A stretch of 64,000 nt of DNA from UBA4416 sp048498515 (GTDB lineage: Bacteria > Bacteroidota > Bacteroidia > B-17B0 > Aurantibacillaceae), in contig JBEHXV010000003.1 in NCBI GenBank assembly GCA_048498515.1, positions 62,001 through 126,000 of the forward strand. The letters are read 5' to 3'. Every line of letters starts with the position of its first letter. Position 1 is the stretch's first letter. The notes below the pieces were generated by a model. It saw nothing but the letters and a program-made list of their open reading frames with translations. It was not told where the DNA came from and did no database searches. The position numbers and the translations under genes are program-made. Positions 32,453 to 42,272 of the stretch are shown piece after piece.

Positions 32453-34354
32453 ATGAGCGATAAAATTGAACATGAATGCGGAGTTGCTTTAATACGTTTA
32501 TTAAAGCCCTTAAGTTTTTATAAAGAAAAATATGGCAGTAGCAGGTACGGTTTACACAAAATGTACCAGCTCATGGACAAAATGATAAATCGTGGGCAGG
32601 ATGGCGCCGGCGTAGCTACTGTAAAACTGGACATAGAGGCTGGAAAACCCTATATAGACCGCTTAAGGTCCATAGAACCAAAGGCCACACAGGATATTTT
32701 TTCGAAAATAAACGACCTTTACATCAATGCCAAGCTAAAGAACCCCGAAGCGTATAACGATATTGAATGGCAAAAGAACAATATCCCCTTTATGGGCGAA
32801 TTAATTTTAGGCCATTTGCGTTACGGAACCTACGGTGGAAATAACATTCAAAGCTGTCACCCTTTCAGACGCCAAAATAACTGGATGGCCCGTAATTTAC
32901 TGGTTGCCGGTAATTTTAACCTCACCAATGTGGACGAGCTTTTGGGACATTTGGTGGAATTGGGACAACACCCAACAGTAAAAGCCGATACGGTTACCGT
33001 GATGGAAAAAATTGGTCATTTTTTGGATAAGGAAAACGATCGTTTATTTAAATTATTTAAAGAACAGGGATTAAACAATTTTGAGATCTCGAAGGAAATT
33101 CAAAAAAACATCGACGTGGCATCCATACTGGTTGAAAGTAGCAAACGCTGGGATGGTGGTTATGTAATGGCAGGTATGATGGGGCATGGCGATGCCTTTG
33201 TATTGCGCGACCCGAACGGGATTCGCCCGGCTTACCTTTATAAAGACGATGAAGTATTGGTTGTTGCCAGCGAAAGACCAGTGATACAAACTGTTTTTAA
33301 TGTTGATATCAATGATGTGCGTGAACTGAATCCGGGTTGTGCCGCTATCATTAAAAAAGACGGCACATTTACCGAACAGGAAATTATTGAGCCACTGGAG
33401 AGAAAAGCCTGTTCGTTTGAGCGCATTTATTTCAGCAGAGGCAACGATGCCGATATTTATAAAGAACGCCAGCAACTAGGAAGGTATTTGGTTCCGCAGG
33501 TTTTAAAAGCCATTGATTACGATTTGGACAATACCGTTTTCAGTTACATACCAAATACCGCAGAAGTGGCATTTGGTGGGCTGGTTGAAGGTATTGATGA
33601 TTACATCAATAAATTAAAAGCAACCGAAATTTTAAAACTGGGAACCAATGTTTCGGAACCAACACTCAGCAAAATTTTATCAATGCACCCGCGCATTCAC
33701 AAGGTTATTTTAAAAGATGCCAAACAGCGTACCTTTATTACTGATGATGAAAGCAGGGATAACCTGGTGAATTTGGTGTATGATATTACTTACGAAACAG
33801 TAAAAAAGGACATCGACACACTGGTGGTTCTGGATGATAGCATTGTGCGCGGAACTACTTTAAAACAAAGTATCTTAAGGATACTTGACAGGCTCAATCC
33901 TAAAAAGATCATCATTATTTCTTCAGCGCCACAAATCCGTTACCCTGATTGTTATGGGATTGACATGGCTATTTTAGCCAAGTTTATTGCCTTCGATGCC
34001 GCTATTTCACTCATCAAAGAAACAGGTAAGGAATCCATACTGGCTAATTTATATGAAAAAGCCAAGGCCGAATTGCAAAAACCAAAAGAAGAGCAGATCA
34101 ATGTGGTTCAGGAAATTTACAGGACCTTCACCAATGAGGAAATCTCACAAAAAATTGGTGATCTTTTAAAACCAAAAGACCTGAAAGCTGACCTGCAGAT
34201 CATTTACCAAACCATTGAAGGCCTGCACCAATCATGCCCTCATAACCTGGGCGACTGGTATTTTACGGGTAACTACCCTACTCCTGGTGGTAACAAAGTA
34301 GCAAACCAATCGTTTGTTAACTATATGGAAGGGAAAAACGAAAGGGCTTATTAA
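32453..34354 (+). CDS. purF: Amidophosphoribosyltransferase-like protein
   Basis: 633 residues. The class II glutamine amidotransferase domain (1 to about 300) has a nucleophile C9 in HECGVAL, so eight residues must be removed to expose it, and the LGHLRYGTYGGNN segment typical of this fold. The phosphoribosyltransferase domain (about 330-550) carries the PRPP loop LVVLDDSIVRGTTLK. The enzyme makes phosphoribosylamine, the first step of purine synthesis. It is longer than E. coli PurF (about 505), mainly because of insertions in the glutaminase half and a C-terminal tail ending in VANQSFVNYM. Bacteroidota carry such longer versions, sometimes beside a canonical PurF, so a paralogous role is possible. 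It is transcribed alone. Confidence 0.85.
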   Translation: MSDKIEHECGVALIRLLKPLSFYKEKYGSSRYGLHKMYQLMDKMINRGQDGAGVATVKLDIEAGKPYIDRLRSIEPKATQDIFSKINDLYINAKLKNPEAYNDIEWQKNNIPFMGELILGHLRYGTYGGNNIQSCHPFRRQNNWMARNLLVAGNFNLTNVDELLGHLVELGQHPTVKADTVTVMEKIGHFLDKENDRLFKLFKEQGLNNFEISKEIQKNIDVASILVESSKRWDGGYVMAGMMGHGDAFVLRDPNGIRPAYLYKDDEVLVVASERPVIQTVFNVDINDVRELNPGCAAIIKKDGTFTEQEIIEPLERKACSFERIYFSRGNDADIYKERQQLGRYLVPQVLKAIDYDLDNTVFSYIPNTAEVAFGGLVEGIDDYINKLKATEILKLGTNVSEPTLSKILSMHPRIHKVILKDAKQRTFITDDESRDNLVNLVYDITYETVKKDIDTLVVLDDSIVRGTTLKQSILRILDRLNPKKIIIISSAPQIRYPDCYGIDMAILAKFIAFDAAISLIKETGKESILANLYEKAKAELQKPKEEQINVVQEIYRTFTNEEISQKIGDLLKPKDLKADLQIIYQTIEGLHQSCPHNLGDWYFTGNYPTPGGNKVANQSFVNYMEGKNERAY

Positions 34355-34669
34355 TTCAATACCCTGGCAGTTTTACACTGGAAAAATTATCCTCACTTCT
34401 GCAGACTGAGCACTCTTCCATTAGCCCAATTTTGCCCGGAATTTTAACATTTATACCCTATTCCACCATAACCAAAATATGAAGGCTTTTGTTCAAAAAG
34501 CCTATCAATGGCTTAATGGACAGGTTCTCCGCTCATTCGCAGTAAAAAAAAGAACTGGTTTAATGGCCGAAACCCTTTAAAATTCTTATATTTTAACATC
34601 TGGCATATTTATTGACTAAGCGTTGTTGATATCGGTTTTTTTTCTAATTTTGGTTAAAATTATATTATC
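34355..34669. other. 315-nt intergenic region
   Basis: It holds a small hairpin, aggctttt (34483-34490) with aaaagcct (34496-34503), without a T tract, and the promoter at 34623-34652. A 33-codon frame from ATG 34479 to TAA 34580 has no recognisable product, and I do not call it a gene. No RNA gene or clear purF terminator is visible. Confidence 0.6.
34623..34652 (+). promoter_or_regulatory. Bacteroidota-type promoter of the surface protein gene
   Basis: TTG (34623-34625) and TAATTTTG (34645-34652) are 19 nt apart, a full match to the TTG/TAnnTTTG pattern. The ATG follows 17 nt later at 34670. This is the clearest promoter in the window. Confidence 0.65.
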
Positions 34670-37294
34670 ATGAGAAAAATTTTATCTCTGCTCTTTTTTG
34701 TTCTAATTGGTTTAAGCACAGCACATAGCGCTGTTTTTTTGAGTAAAGCATCAGCAAACTGGAACTCTGCATCCACCTGGTCCATTACCTCGGGTACCGA
34801 TGCCGATGGGATTCCTGACTCGGATGATAATGTAAACATTAACGGACGCTCCGTTAGTTGTACCTCTACGGCTTCATTCCGTACTTTAAATATTACCCTT
34901 ACCGGAACTCTTGTTACCAATACATCACAATTATTTGCCTACGGTAATATAAACCTACAGGGTACCATTAACGGTAACCCTATTATTAACTATTGGAGCA
35001 ATGCTACGTTTAATACCAATGCACCTTACACACACAGTGGCGACTGGTACATCAGGGGTGGAAATTTAACCATACCGGTTGGTGTAACCGTTTCAAGGAA
35101 CAGCAACCTCATTATTTCCAATGGTATGAGCTTAATTAACAACGGAAGCGTCTCTACAAAATCCATTTCCCTGTCAACCAGCGGTTCAATTGTAAATGGA
35201 CCGAATGCGGTATTGACTGTTTCGGCCAACATTACTGGCACCGGAACCCTGAGCGCTACAGGTATTGGCAATACAGTTACCTATAACAGTAGCGCCATTA
35301 ACTCTGTATACAGGGGAAGTTATTACAACCTTGTTATTAACGGAACTACAACCAAATTAATAACCACTACAGGTTCTCCAATGATTATTGCAAATGATCT
35401 TACCTTAAATGCCGGTGGTCTTGGCTTAAATGCAAATCCCATAACTATTGGAGGGAACTGGAACAATAATGCCAATGTAACCCTTACAAACCAGGGTTTG
35501 ATAACCTTTAATGGATCGGGTACACAAACCATCAGCAGATCGGGAGCCGATGAAATATTTACCAATATGGCTGTAAGCGGAACCGGTACTGTTCTTTTAA
35601 ACTGCAACTTAAACGTTTTTCAGGACCTTACGGTATCGAGCGGAACATTAGATGTGGGAGCATCGAACTTTAACGTGAGTATAAAAAAGAACCTGGTGAA
35701 CAACGGTTCTATTAATTGCCGTGCAAATACATTTACCTTTAATGGAACTACAGCGCAAACCATAAGCGGTTCAATGATTACCCGTTTCTACAACCTTACA
35801 TTAAATAACTCAGCTGGTATGACTGTCATGAATCCTACAACCGTTTCAGATGTGTTAACAGTAACAACCGGTAATTTTAATGCAAGCGGAAATCTTTTGA
35901 TGTTAAGCGATGCCAGTACTACAGCCAGAATAGCGCCTGTGGGTGCCGGTGGCAGCTTTTCGGGCTCAATGACTATCCGCAAATTTGTTAGTGCAAGAGC
36001 AGCCGGCTGGCACGATCTGAGCAGCCCTGTTCAAAGCACAACCATTAACGACTGGGATGGTGAAATGTACATGAGCGGCATTGGTCCTTACGATGGAGTT
36101 TCGGGTCCTGCCGGTGTGGATGGGGAAACCGCCCTTGATTTTAAATCTGTTTACACCTATGCTGAACCAACAGCTAAGTTTGTGCAAGTTACCGGGTCTT
36201 CAACCCCATTAACTGTAGGAAAAGGATATGAAATATGGTTTGCTGATGACCAAACGAGCTGGTATGCAAAAACAGTTGACTCAAGAGGAACTCCTAATTT
36301 TGGAACCATACAGATCCCATGTACTTTTGCAGGACCAGGTTCGGCAAAAGGCTATAACTTAATTGGTAACCCTTATGCATCGGCCATTACCTTCTCGGCT
36401 TGTACAAGAACCAGGATCAACGCCAATATTTTATTCCTCGATGGTTCGGGTAATGTAACCAGCTACGGATCAAATGCTACCATACCTGCTCACCAGGGCT
36501 TTTGGGTAATTACAAATGGAAATAACGCCAGGCTTACTGTAACGGAGGTTGCTAAATCAACCGATGTAACGACAGGCCATTATAGAAAAGTTGAAGATTA
36601 TGGCATCAAGTTGGTGTTCTCATCTCCTATGTCGCCTTTTTATAACGAGAACACCATCAATTTTGAACCAAATACAACCAAAGGGTTTGATAATGACCTG
36701 GATGCACCTTATATAAAAAGCCCAATCAGGTCGGCGCCGGCAATGTTTATGATAAACCAAGAAAACGACGGGCAAATGATTACCAACGCTGTTAGTGGCG
36801 AGGAAGAGGAAGTAATACTGCCTTTGGGATACTATACACCACATGAAGGCACCTACTACATCCAACCTAATATCTTAAACCCTGCCGGTTATAATTACAT
36901 CTGGATAGAAAACACAAAAACAGGTGAAAGGCATGAGCTTGGAACAAATTCAATTGCTGTAGCAGGTAAAGAAGATGCCACTAATACTGATTATGTATTG
37001 CATTTAAGTAAAATAGCCAAGGCTTCGGTACAAACACAAATGGCTTTTGAAAATGACCTGACGGTATTTAACATTGAAAATTCTGTGAATATCAAAGCCA
37101 ATCATGCAGACCACCTGTTAAGCCAGGTCTCCATTTACGACCTTTCGGGTAAATTAATCACTGAACAATCCAATGTATCGGTAGAGGCCGGAAATACTGC
37201 CAGCATCGATATTTCTTCGCTTGCAAAAGGAATGTACATTGTTAATGTAACCGATCAAAGCGGAAACCGCATCTCGAAAAAGATCATACGATAA
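34670..37294 (+). CDS. Large T9SS-secreted beta-repeat surface protein
   Basis: 874 residues. A signal peptide (residues 1 to about 20, ending AHSA) is followed by repeats of short strands rich in Asn, Thr and Gly (about 25-420), such as NLTLNAGGLGLNANPITIGGNW and FNGTTAQTISGS, which suggest a right-handed beta-helix. A middle beta domain (about 430-640) includes GYNLIGNPYASAITF. A T9SS type A sorting domain ends the protein (about 795-874, VSIYDLSGKLI, LAKGMYIVNV, terminal SKKIIR). It is probably surface-exposed and may act in adhesion or glycan binding; no enzymatic motif is visible. It has its own promoter and terminator. Confidence 0.85.
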   Translation: MRKILSLLFFVLIGLSTAHSAVFLSKASANWNSASTWSITSGTDADGIPDSDDNVNINGRSVSCTSTASFRTLNITLTGTLVTNTSQLFAYGNINLQGTINGNPIINYWSNATFNTNAPYTHSGDWYIRGGNLTIPVGVTVSRNSNLIISNGMSLINNGSVSTKSISLSTSGSIVNGPNAVLTVSANITGTGTLSATGIGNTVTYNSSAINSVYRGSYYNLVINGTTTKLITTTGSPMIIANDLTLNAGGLGLNANPITIGGNWNNNANVTLTNQGLITFNGSGTQTISRSGADEIFTNMAVSGTGTVLLNCNLNVFQDLTVSSGTLDVGASNFNVSIKKNLVNNGSINCRANTFTFNGTTAQTISGSMITRFYNLTLNNSAGMTVMNPTTVSDVLTVTTGNFNASGNLLMLSDASTTARIAPVGAGGSFSGSMTIRKFVSARAAGWHDLSSPVQSTTINDWDGEMYMSGIGPYDGVSGPAGVDGETALDFKSVYTYAEPTAKFVQVTGSSTPLTVGKGYEIWFADDQTSWYAKTVDSRGTPNFGTIQIPCTFAGPGSAKGYNLIGNPYASAITFSACTRTRINANILFLDGSGNVTSYGSNATIPAHQGFWVITNGNNARLTVTEVAKSTDVTTGHYRKVEDYGIKLVFSSPMSPFYNENTINFEPNTTKGFDNDLDAPYIKSPIRSAPAMFMINQENDGQMITNAVSGEEEEVILPLGYYTPHEGTYYIQPNILNPAGYNYIWIENTKTGERHELGTNSIAVAGKEDATNTDYVLHLSKIAKASVQTQMAFENDLTVFNIENSVNIKANHADHLLSQVSIYDLSGKLITEQSNVSVEAGNTASIDISSLAKGMYIVNVTDQSGNRISKKIIR

Positions 37295-37314
37295 CCAACA
37301 TTACTCTATAAATC

Positions 37315-37346
37315 AAAAAGGCCCTGAAAGGGCCTTTTTATTTTTG
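37315..37346. terminator. Bidirectional intrinsic terminator
   Basis: The perfect 11-bp stem aaaaaggccct (37315-37325) with agggccttttt (37329-37339) has a GAA loop and a further T run at 37341-37345. It ends the surface protein gene and, on the other strand, the Wzy-like gene. Confidence 0.92.
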
Positions 37347-37381
37347 GGTCATTGCAACCACTCTGGTTAATCTGTCCAAAA

Positions 37382-38719
37382 CTAATGGCTTTCTTCGGGC
37401 AATTGTTCTTTTAGCGTATCATCTGTCGTTTCATCAGGCTCCCGGTTTTCTCCTTCCAGGTATTTATTATAGGCCATCGCATTAAAACAATACAGCATGA
37501 TAAAGAAAGGAAAACCATTGAGGAAATAATGCCCTTGTCTGAATAAGTTCAACAGGATCATAATAAGAATGGAGTTGCTGACAAGCCAATGGTATGAAAG
37601 GTTATTCGCATCTCTTTTCACATAAAACTTAACCATGATGTAGATAAATATGGATACACCAAAAATACCTGTTTCAGAAATTAAACGCAGTAGCATGGAG
37701 TTGGCATCGGCGGAGTTAAGGTTAAATCCCCACACTTTAAAATCCTTTGCCAGCGAAAACTTCTCGAAAGCTACCGTATGCGAGCCGATGCCTGTACCAA
37801 ACAAAAAATTGGTCTTAAAGTTTTCCAAGGCCACCACAAAATTATTGTAAAGGATGAAAGAAGAGCCATGGGTTTTTCCTAAAACAAATTCTCCAGTGGT
37901 AAAAAGATCAATTAACCCATCATAACGTTCCCTGAAATCCTTTACATTATTATATAAAAAGTTAAACAGAATAACAGACAATGGAATTAAAATAACAATA
38001 TAACGCACCAATCCATAACTAATTGCCAGGAAAATAAATGTCAGGAAGATCCCCATCTGTCCAAGCCCCGAGAACGACATGATATAAACAGCAATGATAG
38101 TCACACTTTGAAATTTACTCAAATAGTAGGTCGTTGAATTGAATAAATTGTATAAGGATATAAAAAAAGCGGCTGATAGAACCGAGCCCAGGTGGGTTGG
38201 CTCTGCAAAAATGGAATTTACCCTGATCCCAAAGTTCCCCCCGGTAACCATGGCCCATTTATTCAGGATCCAATGAAAATTGTACCCCGGTTTAAACCCA
38301 ACTCTAAACGATACAAATTGTATGATTCCTATTACCGCAACAAAATAACAGCCTTTAAGGTACCATTTAAAAAGTTGCTGCACATCGTAGTCAACCTCCA
38401 ACACCACATAATAATAAAAAAAATAGGACAGGAAAAGCCCTAAAAACACTTTGAAGAACTGTGCCGCGGTATTATTATCGGCCAGTATATTAATAACACC
38501 CGTTATTAAAAGAACAAGAAAAATGTAAATCAGGTTTTTATTGAATCCAAAACGACTAATAAAACCGGGCAAAAGAACAATGAAGATCAAATAACCAACA
38601 TAAAACTCGAAGGGCTCTTTAAAAAAAACAAAGGAGTTTACAAAAATGGAAATGTAAATAAAGATGACTATCCAAAAGTTCTTTCTGCTCTGCTCTAAAT
38701 ATGAAATACCGGCGCCCAT
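37382..38719 (-). CDS. O-antigen ligase/polymerase-like membrane protein
   Basis: 445 residues with roughly ten to eleven membrane helices over residues 15-420 and a charged C-terminal tail (EGENREPDETTDDTLKEQ). A large periplasmic loop near 285-325 contains NFLFGTGIGSHTVAFEKF, the region where Wzy/WaaL-family proteins carry their active residues. It would polymerise repeat units or ligate glycan to a lipid on the periplasmic face. Sequence identity in this class is low, so polymerase versus ligase cannot be decided. It is the first gene of the polysaccharide region from the left and is separated from the 25-gene run by a plus-strand acyltransferase. Confidence 0.78.
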   Translation of the reverse strand: MGAGISYLEQSRKNFWIVIFIYISIFVNSFVFFKEPFEFYVGYLIFIVLLPGFISRFGFNKNLIYIFLVLLITGVINILADNNTAAQFFKVFLGLFLSYFFYYYVVLEVDYDVQQLFKWYLKGCYFVAVIGIIQFVSFRVGFKPGYNFHWILNKWAMVTGGNFGIRVNSIFAEPTHLGSVLSAAFFISLYNLFNSTTYYLSKFQSVTIIAVYIMSFSGLGQMGIFLTFIFLAISYGLVRYIVILIPLSVILFNFLYNNVKDFRERYDGLIDLFTTGEFVLGKTHGSSFILYNNFVVALENFKTNFLFGTGIGSHTVAFEKFSLAKDFKVWGFNLNSADANSMLLRLISETGIFGVSIFIYIMVKFYVKRDANNLSYHWLVSNSILIMILLNLFRQGHYFLNGFPFFIMLYCFNAMAYNKYLEGENREPDETTDDTLKEQLPEESH

Positions 38720-38843
38720 TTATGAAATCCTGAAATTAGTTATTTATCATCACTCATAATAATTTTTCAGTTATAAACTCCGGAATTTACAATTTTAAAA
38801 GCCATTATAAAGCATTTTATGACCCATAAACACAAAATAGTTC

Positions 38844-38851
38844 TATTTTTG
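38844..38851 (+). promoter_or_regulatory. -7 box of plus-strand acyltransferase
   Basis: TATTTTTG, an exact TAnnTTTG match, lies 50 nt before the ATG at 38902. The rest of the 182-nt divergent region is AT-rich without other recognisable signals. Confidence 0.4.
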
Positions 38852-38901
38852 TTAAATCTTATATCCGGCATCAAACAAAGTGCTTTTGCCTGGTAACGTA
38901 C

Positions 38902-40050
38902 ATGAAAACAGAAAAAAACATTTACTTTTCGGGAATAAACGGTCTCCGTTTTTTAGCAGCATTGGCAGTAATCATTACACATGTTGAATTACTGAAGGAG
39001 ATGTTCGGATTTAAAGGCAATTGGAAAAATCCCATTATTTTTAATTTAGGAGGTTTGGGTGTATGCTTTTTCTTTGTGTTAAGCGGCTTTTTAATTACCT
39101 ATTTACTTTTAGCAGAGAAAGAAAAAAAGGGCCATATCAACATTAAACAATTTTACATGCGGCGTATCCTTAGGATCTGGCCCTTATACTATTTAATTAT
39201 GCTGCTGGGCTTTTTTATATTGCCGCATTTTTCTCAAATACAAATTCCGTTTCTGCAAAAAGATTTTGCAGATCATTATAATACAAACCTTGCATTATAC
39301 CTTTTAATATTACCAAACCTTGCTTTCTCAATGTTTCCTGCCGTCCCTCATATTGGGCAAGCCTGGTCAATTGGTGTGGAAGAGCAGTTTTACCTGGTTT
39401 GGCCCTGGCTTATTTCCAGGACAAAACATGTTGTGAGAACGCTTGTTATCATTACCATTAGCTTAATTCTTTTTAAAGTGCTTATCCTTTTATTAGGACA
39501 CTACTTTTATCAAAGCTCCTGGTACATTCCTTTAAAACGCTTTGTAGCCATGTCAAAATTTGAATGCATGGCCATTGGCGGTATTGGTGGGTACTATATG
39601 TTCTCCGGTAACAAGCTTTTAAATCTGATTTATAATAAACATTTGCTCAATGCATCCATCTTATTGATTCCTGTATTGATATTTTTCACCCCAGATCTTC
39701 TCCAGGACGGCATACATATTGTTTACGCGTTTTTATTTTTAATTATCATCTTAAATGTAGCCAACGGCTCTGTAAAACTAAATTTAGAAAACAGCCTGTG
39801 TAATTACCTGGGGAAAATCTCTTATGGCATTTACATGTACCACTTAATGATTATACCCATCGTGCTCTATGTTGTAAAACATGTTTTAGGCTCCAACAAT
39901 TCTGTTTTATTCAATATATGCGTTTACACGCTTAGTGTTTTGGCAACAATTTGCGTTGCGGGCTTTTCTTATAAATTTATAGAAGAGCCTTTCATTAAAT
40001 TGAAATCAAGGTTTACAATTGTAAAATCAGGGGAAAGTAATAAGGAATGA
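38902..40050 (+). CDS. Acyltransferase 3 family membrane protein
   Basis: 382 residues with about ten membrane helices. The start, GINGLRFLAALAVIITHVE, holds the conserved His of acyltransferase-3 proteins (OafA/OatA/NodX-like); RRILRIWPLYYLIML and SIGVEEQFYLVWPW are further family hallmarks. Such proteins acetylate or otherwise acylate sugars of O-antigen, capsule or exopolysaccharide at the inner membrane. There is no SGNH domain at the C-terminus, so it is the short form. It is the only plus-strand gene in the polysaccharide region and ends 7 nt from the convergent acyltransferase at 40058. Confidence 0.9.
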   Translation: MKTEKNIYFSGINGLRFLAALAVIITHVELLKEMFGFKGNWKNPIIFNLGGLGVCFFFVLSGFLITYLLLAEKEKKGHINIKQFYMRRILRIWPLYYLIMLLGFFILPHFSQIQIPFLQKDFADHYNTNLALYLLILPNLAFSMFPAVPHIGQAWSIGVEEQFYLVWPWLISRTKHVVRTLVIITISLILFKVLILLLGHYFYQSSWYIPLKRFVAMSKFECMAIGGIGGYYMFSGNKLLNLIYNKHLLNASILLIPVLIFFTPDLLQDGIHIVYAFLFLIIILNVANGSVKLNLENSLCNYLGKISYGIYMYHLMIIPIVLYVVKHVLGSNNSVLFNICVYTLSVLATICVAGFSYKFIEEPFIKLKSRFTIVKSGESNKE

Positions 40051-40057
40051 CCATTCC

Positions 40058-41131
40058 TTATTTGAGCAGGAAGCGCTTCCTGGATTCGGTTACCGGCTGG
40101 TGAAAGAAAACAATGAGCAGGTACGAAAGAATTAAGATGACACCGTAGCATATGGCAAGGTACAACGCTTCGGAATTTATATGCGTGAATTTTCTGACGT
40201 ACAGAAAAACATCCATGTGGATTAAATAAATAGGGTACGACAGCAAGCTAAGCCAGGTAACGATCTGTTTAAGGATATTGTTCTCACTGATCCCGTTTAA
40301 AAATGTACTGTTCGTTAAAAAAGGCATTTGCAAAGCCAACAGGACGCTGGTAATGGTAAACCCAAAGGTTCGGGTCCAATATACTTTTGAACCCAGCTGA
40401 CCGCCATCATAAGCGCTAAATATAAAAAGATACACAAGCAAAGCAGCCACAAAAACAGCCGAGATCAGTTTACCCGAAAGCTTATTAAACAAATTCGGAT
40501 AATCAACCTTTATAAAAGCTACAAATACGCCTATCATAAACGAGTCGAACCTGAACGGGAAGCTGCCCACAATTCCTGCCCATGGCACATCCTTGTAGGC
40601 TACATAGGTCATTCGTAAAATAATTTCAGCGATAATGACACCAATTGTAAATACAATAAATTTTCGTTTTTCAATACCATTTCTAAAAAAGATAAAGATG
40701 ACCAAAGGCAAAATTAAATAGAACCACTCTTCTATCACCAGTGTCCAGCTTACTGAAAAGAAACCAATGCCGCCGACATTATTTTGCAGGAAAAAGAAAT
40801 AAGGCCATACTTTTGAGCCAACAAAAGGATCTGAGATCAACACCTTAATAATAAGTACCAGGTAGTACAAAGGCAGGGTCCTGAACCAGCGCTTGATCCA
40901 GAAGTTCATCAGCAATTTAAAATCCGACCCTTTATGAAATTCACGCACCAGCATTTCACCAACCAAAAATCCGCTCATGACAAAAAAATACTCTATGGCT
41001 ATAACTCCGTACCTGAAATTTCCAATGTATTGATGGCCCGAATGCGCAAAAACTACAGCGCACACCGAAACGCTTCTTACCAAATCCAATCCAAATATCC
41101 TTTTTTTTGCCAGCTGGCTGTAACTATACAT
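40058..41131 (-). CDS. Acyltransferase 3 family membrane protein (last gene of the long run)
   Basis: 357 residues, about ten membrane helices, beginning RIFGLDLVRSVSVCAVVFAHSG with the catalytic-type His, followed by FKLLMNFWIKRWFRTLPLYYLVL and FFSVSWTLVIEEWFYLILP. It belongs to the same family as the gene at 38902 but is clearly diverged from it. It probably transfers an acetyl or other acyl group onto a sugar of the surface glycan. It is the promoter-distal end of the 25-gene minus-strand run, 12 nt after the GT gene at 41144. Confidence 0.9.
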   Translation of the reverse strand: MYSYSQLAKKRIFGLDLVRSVSVCAVVFAHSGHQYIGNFRYGVIAIEYFFVMSGFLVGEMLVREFHKGSDFKLLMNFWIKRWFRTLPLYYLVLIIKVLISDPFVGSKVWPYFFFLQNNVGGIGFFSVSWTLVIEEWFYLILPLVIFIFFRNGIEKRKFIVFTIGVIIAEIILRMTYVAYKDVPWAGIVGSFPFRFDSFMIGVFVAFIKVDYPNLFNKLSGKLISAVFVAALLVYLFIFSAYDGGQLGSKVYWTRTFGFTITSVLLALQMPFLTNSTFLNGISENNILKQIVTWLSLLSYPIYLIHMDVFLYVRKFTHINSEALYLAICYGVILILSYLLIVFFHQPVTESRKRFLLK

Positions 41132-41143
41132 AGTACCTATAAT

Positions 41144-42271
41144 TTAGTATCCCCGACCTGTTATTTTTGTGTATTCTTCAACAAATCGTTTTTTTATGAA
41201 ATTTTCAAAAGCCAGTTTTTGGTTCCTGAGCTTTATAGTTAAGTCTGTTTTAACGGCATTACCAAAATTTGTATAAATGCTTCCGCAAGCATGTTTATTT
41301 ACAAATCCTGAATAATCGCCAAGTTCCTCCGAAATAATGACCTGGAGGCCACATGACAAGTATTCGGCAAATTTTACCGGTGATGCTACTTTATTGGTAA
41401 TGGAATTTTCGCGGATGAGTAAGCCGTAATCGCCTGCCAGTAAACAAGACGGCACTTCTTTGGCCGAAACTTTCCTGCAAATAACTTTACCCGGAAATTC
41501 CTTTTCCAGTTTCAAAATATTTGCATCCTTATCAGCCAAAAATACCATCTTGCAATTTGCTTCTTTTAAAAGGGGTGCTATAAAGTCATAAAGCAATTCA
41601 AAGGACTGCCAACCCGCTACGGAACCTGAATAGATAAATACAATGTCATTTTCCAACAAGCCAAGCTTATGCCTAGAGGCACGAATACTTTCCTCTGAAA
41701 TAGGATTTTCTGTAAATACCTTATTTAAGGTACATGGGATCACAACATGCGATTGACCACTGTAGTTAAAATTAGTTTGCCAGTGCTCAACCAGTTTTTT
41801 CGAAACCGCGATACGCGAATCGGAAGCCAATACAACCTCTTTTTCTAGTTCAAAAATTTCATTCAGCATCCCCGGTTCTTTAACAACACCATATTCTTTC
41901 CACTCAGCGGCAATGGCTCCCCTTCCGTCATACACCACTTTCCTGATCCTGTTATTTTTAACCATCAATGCCAGTTGTGTGGCCATTACACTTCTGCCAA
42001 TGATCATCTCCGGTTTTTTTAAACCACAGTACAATCTCAGTAAAAAAGTGTTTTTCCGCCAGCGTTTTACACCGGGGAACATAGGCAAAACAACAGCATC
42101 AGTAAGTTCGGATTTAATTTTTCGTTTCTCCTCACGATAGTTCCGTAATGATACAAAAGCAACCAGTTTGATAGATTGTTTCAGATCTGTTCTTAAAAAA
42201 CGAACCACATCAATTACCTGGCTCGAATAAATACCCGAATAAGCATCGTTGTATGTAAGATAAAAGATCAA
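41144..42271 (-). CDS. Glycosyltransferase, GT-B type
   Basis: 375 residues. The N-terminal half (IFYLTYNDAYSGIYSSQVIDV) and the C-terminal half, with FIYSGSVAGWQSFELLYDF and a donor-site region EIPSCLLAGDYGLLIREN ... SPVKFAEYLSCGLQVIIS, fit a GT4-like GT-B enzyme. Sugar specificity cannot be read. It lies 1 nt downstream of the epimerase gene, within the long run. The alternative is an inactive GT-like protein, but the EYLSCG donor region is intact. Confidence 0.78.
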   Translation of the reverse strand: MIFYLTYNDAYSGIYSSQVIDVVRFLRTDLKQSIKLVAFVSLRNYREEKRKIKSELTDAVVLPMFPGVKRWRKNTFLLRLYCGLKKPEMIIGRSVMATQLALMVKNNRIRKVVYDGRGAIAAEWKEYGVVKEPGMLNEIFELEKEVVLASDSRIAVSKKLVEHWQTNFNYSGQSHVVIPCTLNKVFTENPISEESIRASRHKLGLLENDIVFIYSGSVAGWQSFELLYDFIAPLLKEANCKMVFLADKDANILKLEKEFPGKVICRKVSAKEVPSCLLAGDYGLLIRENSITNKVASPVKFAEYLSCGLQVIISEELGDYSGFVNKHACGSIYTNFGNAVKTDLTIKLRNQKLAFENFIKKRFVEEYTKITGRGY

Positions 42272-42272
42272 T

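Noticed and set aside
34479..34580. A 33-codon open frame between purF and the T9SS surface protein gene
   Set aside because: No recognisable motif, no start signal, and it contains a hairpin; a chance frame is as likely.
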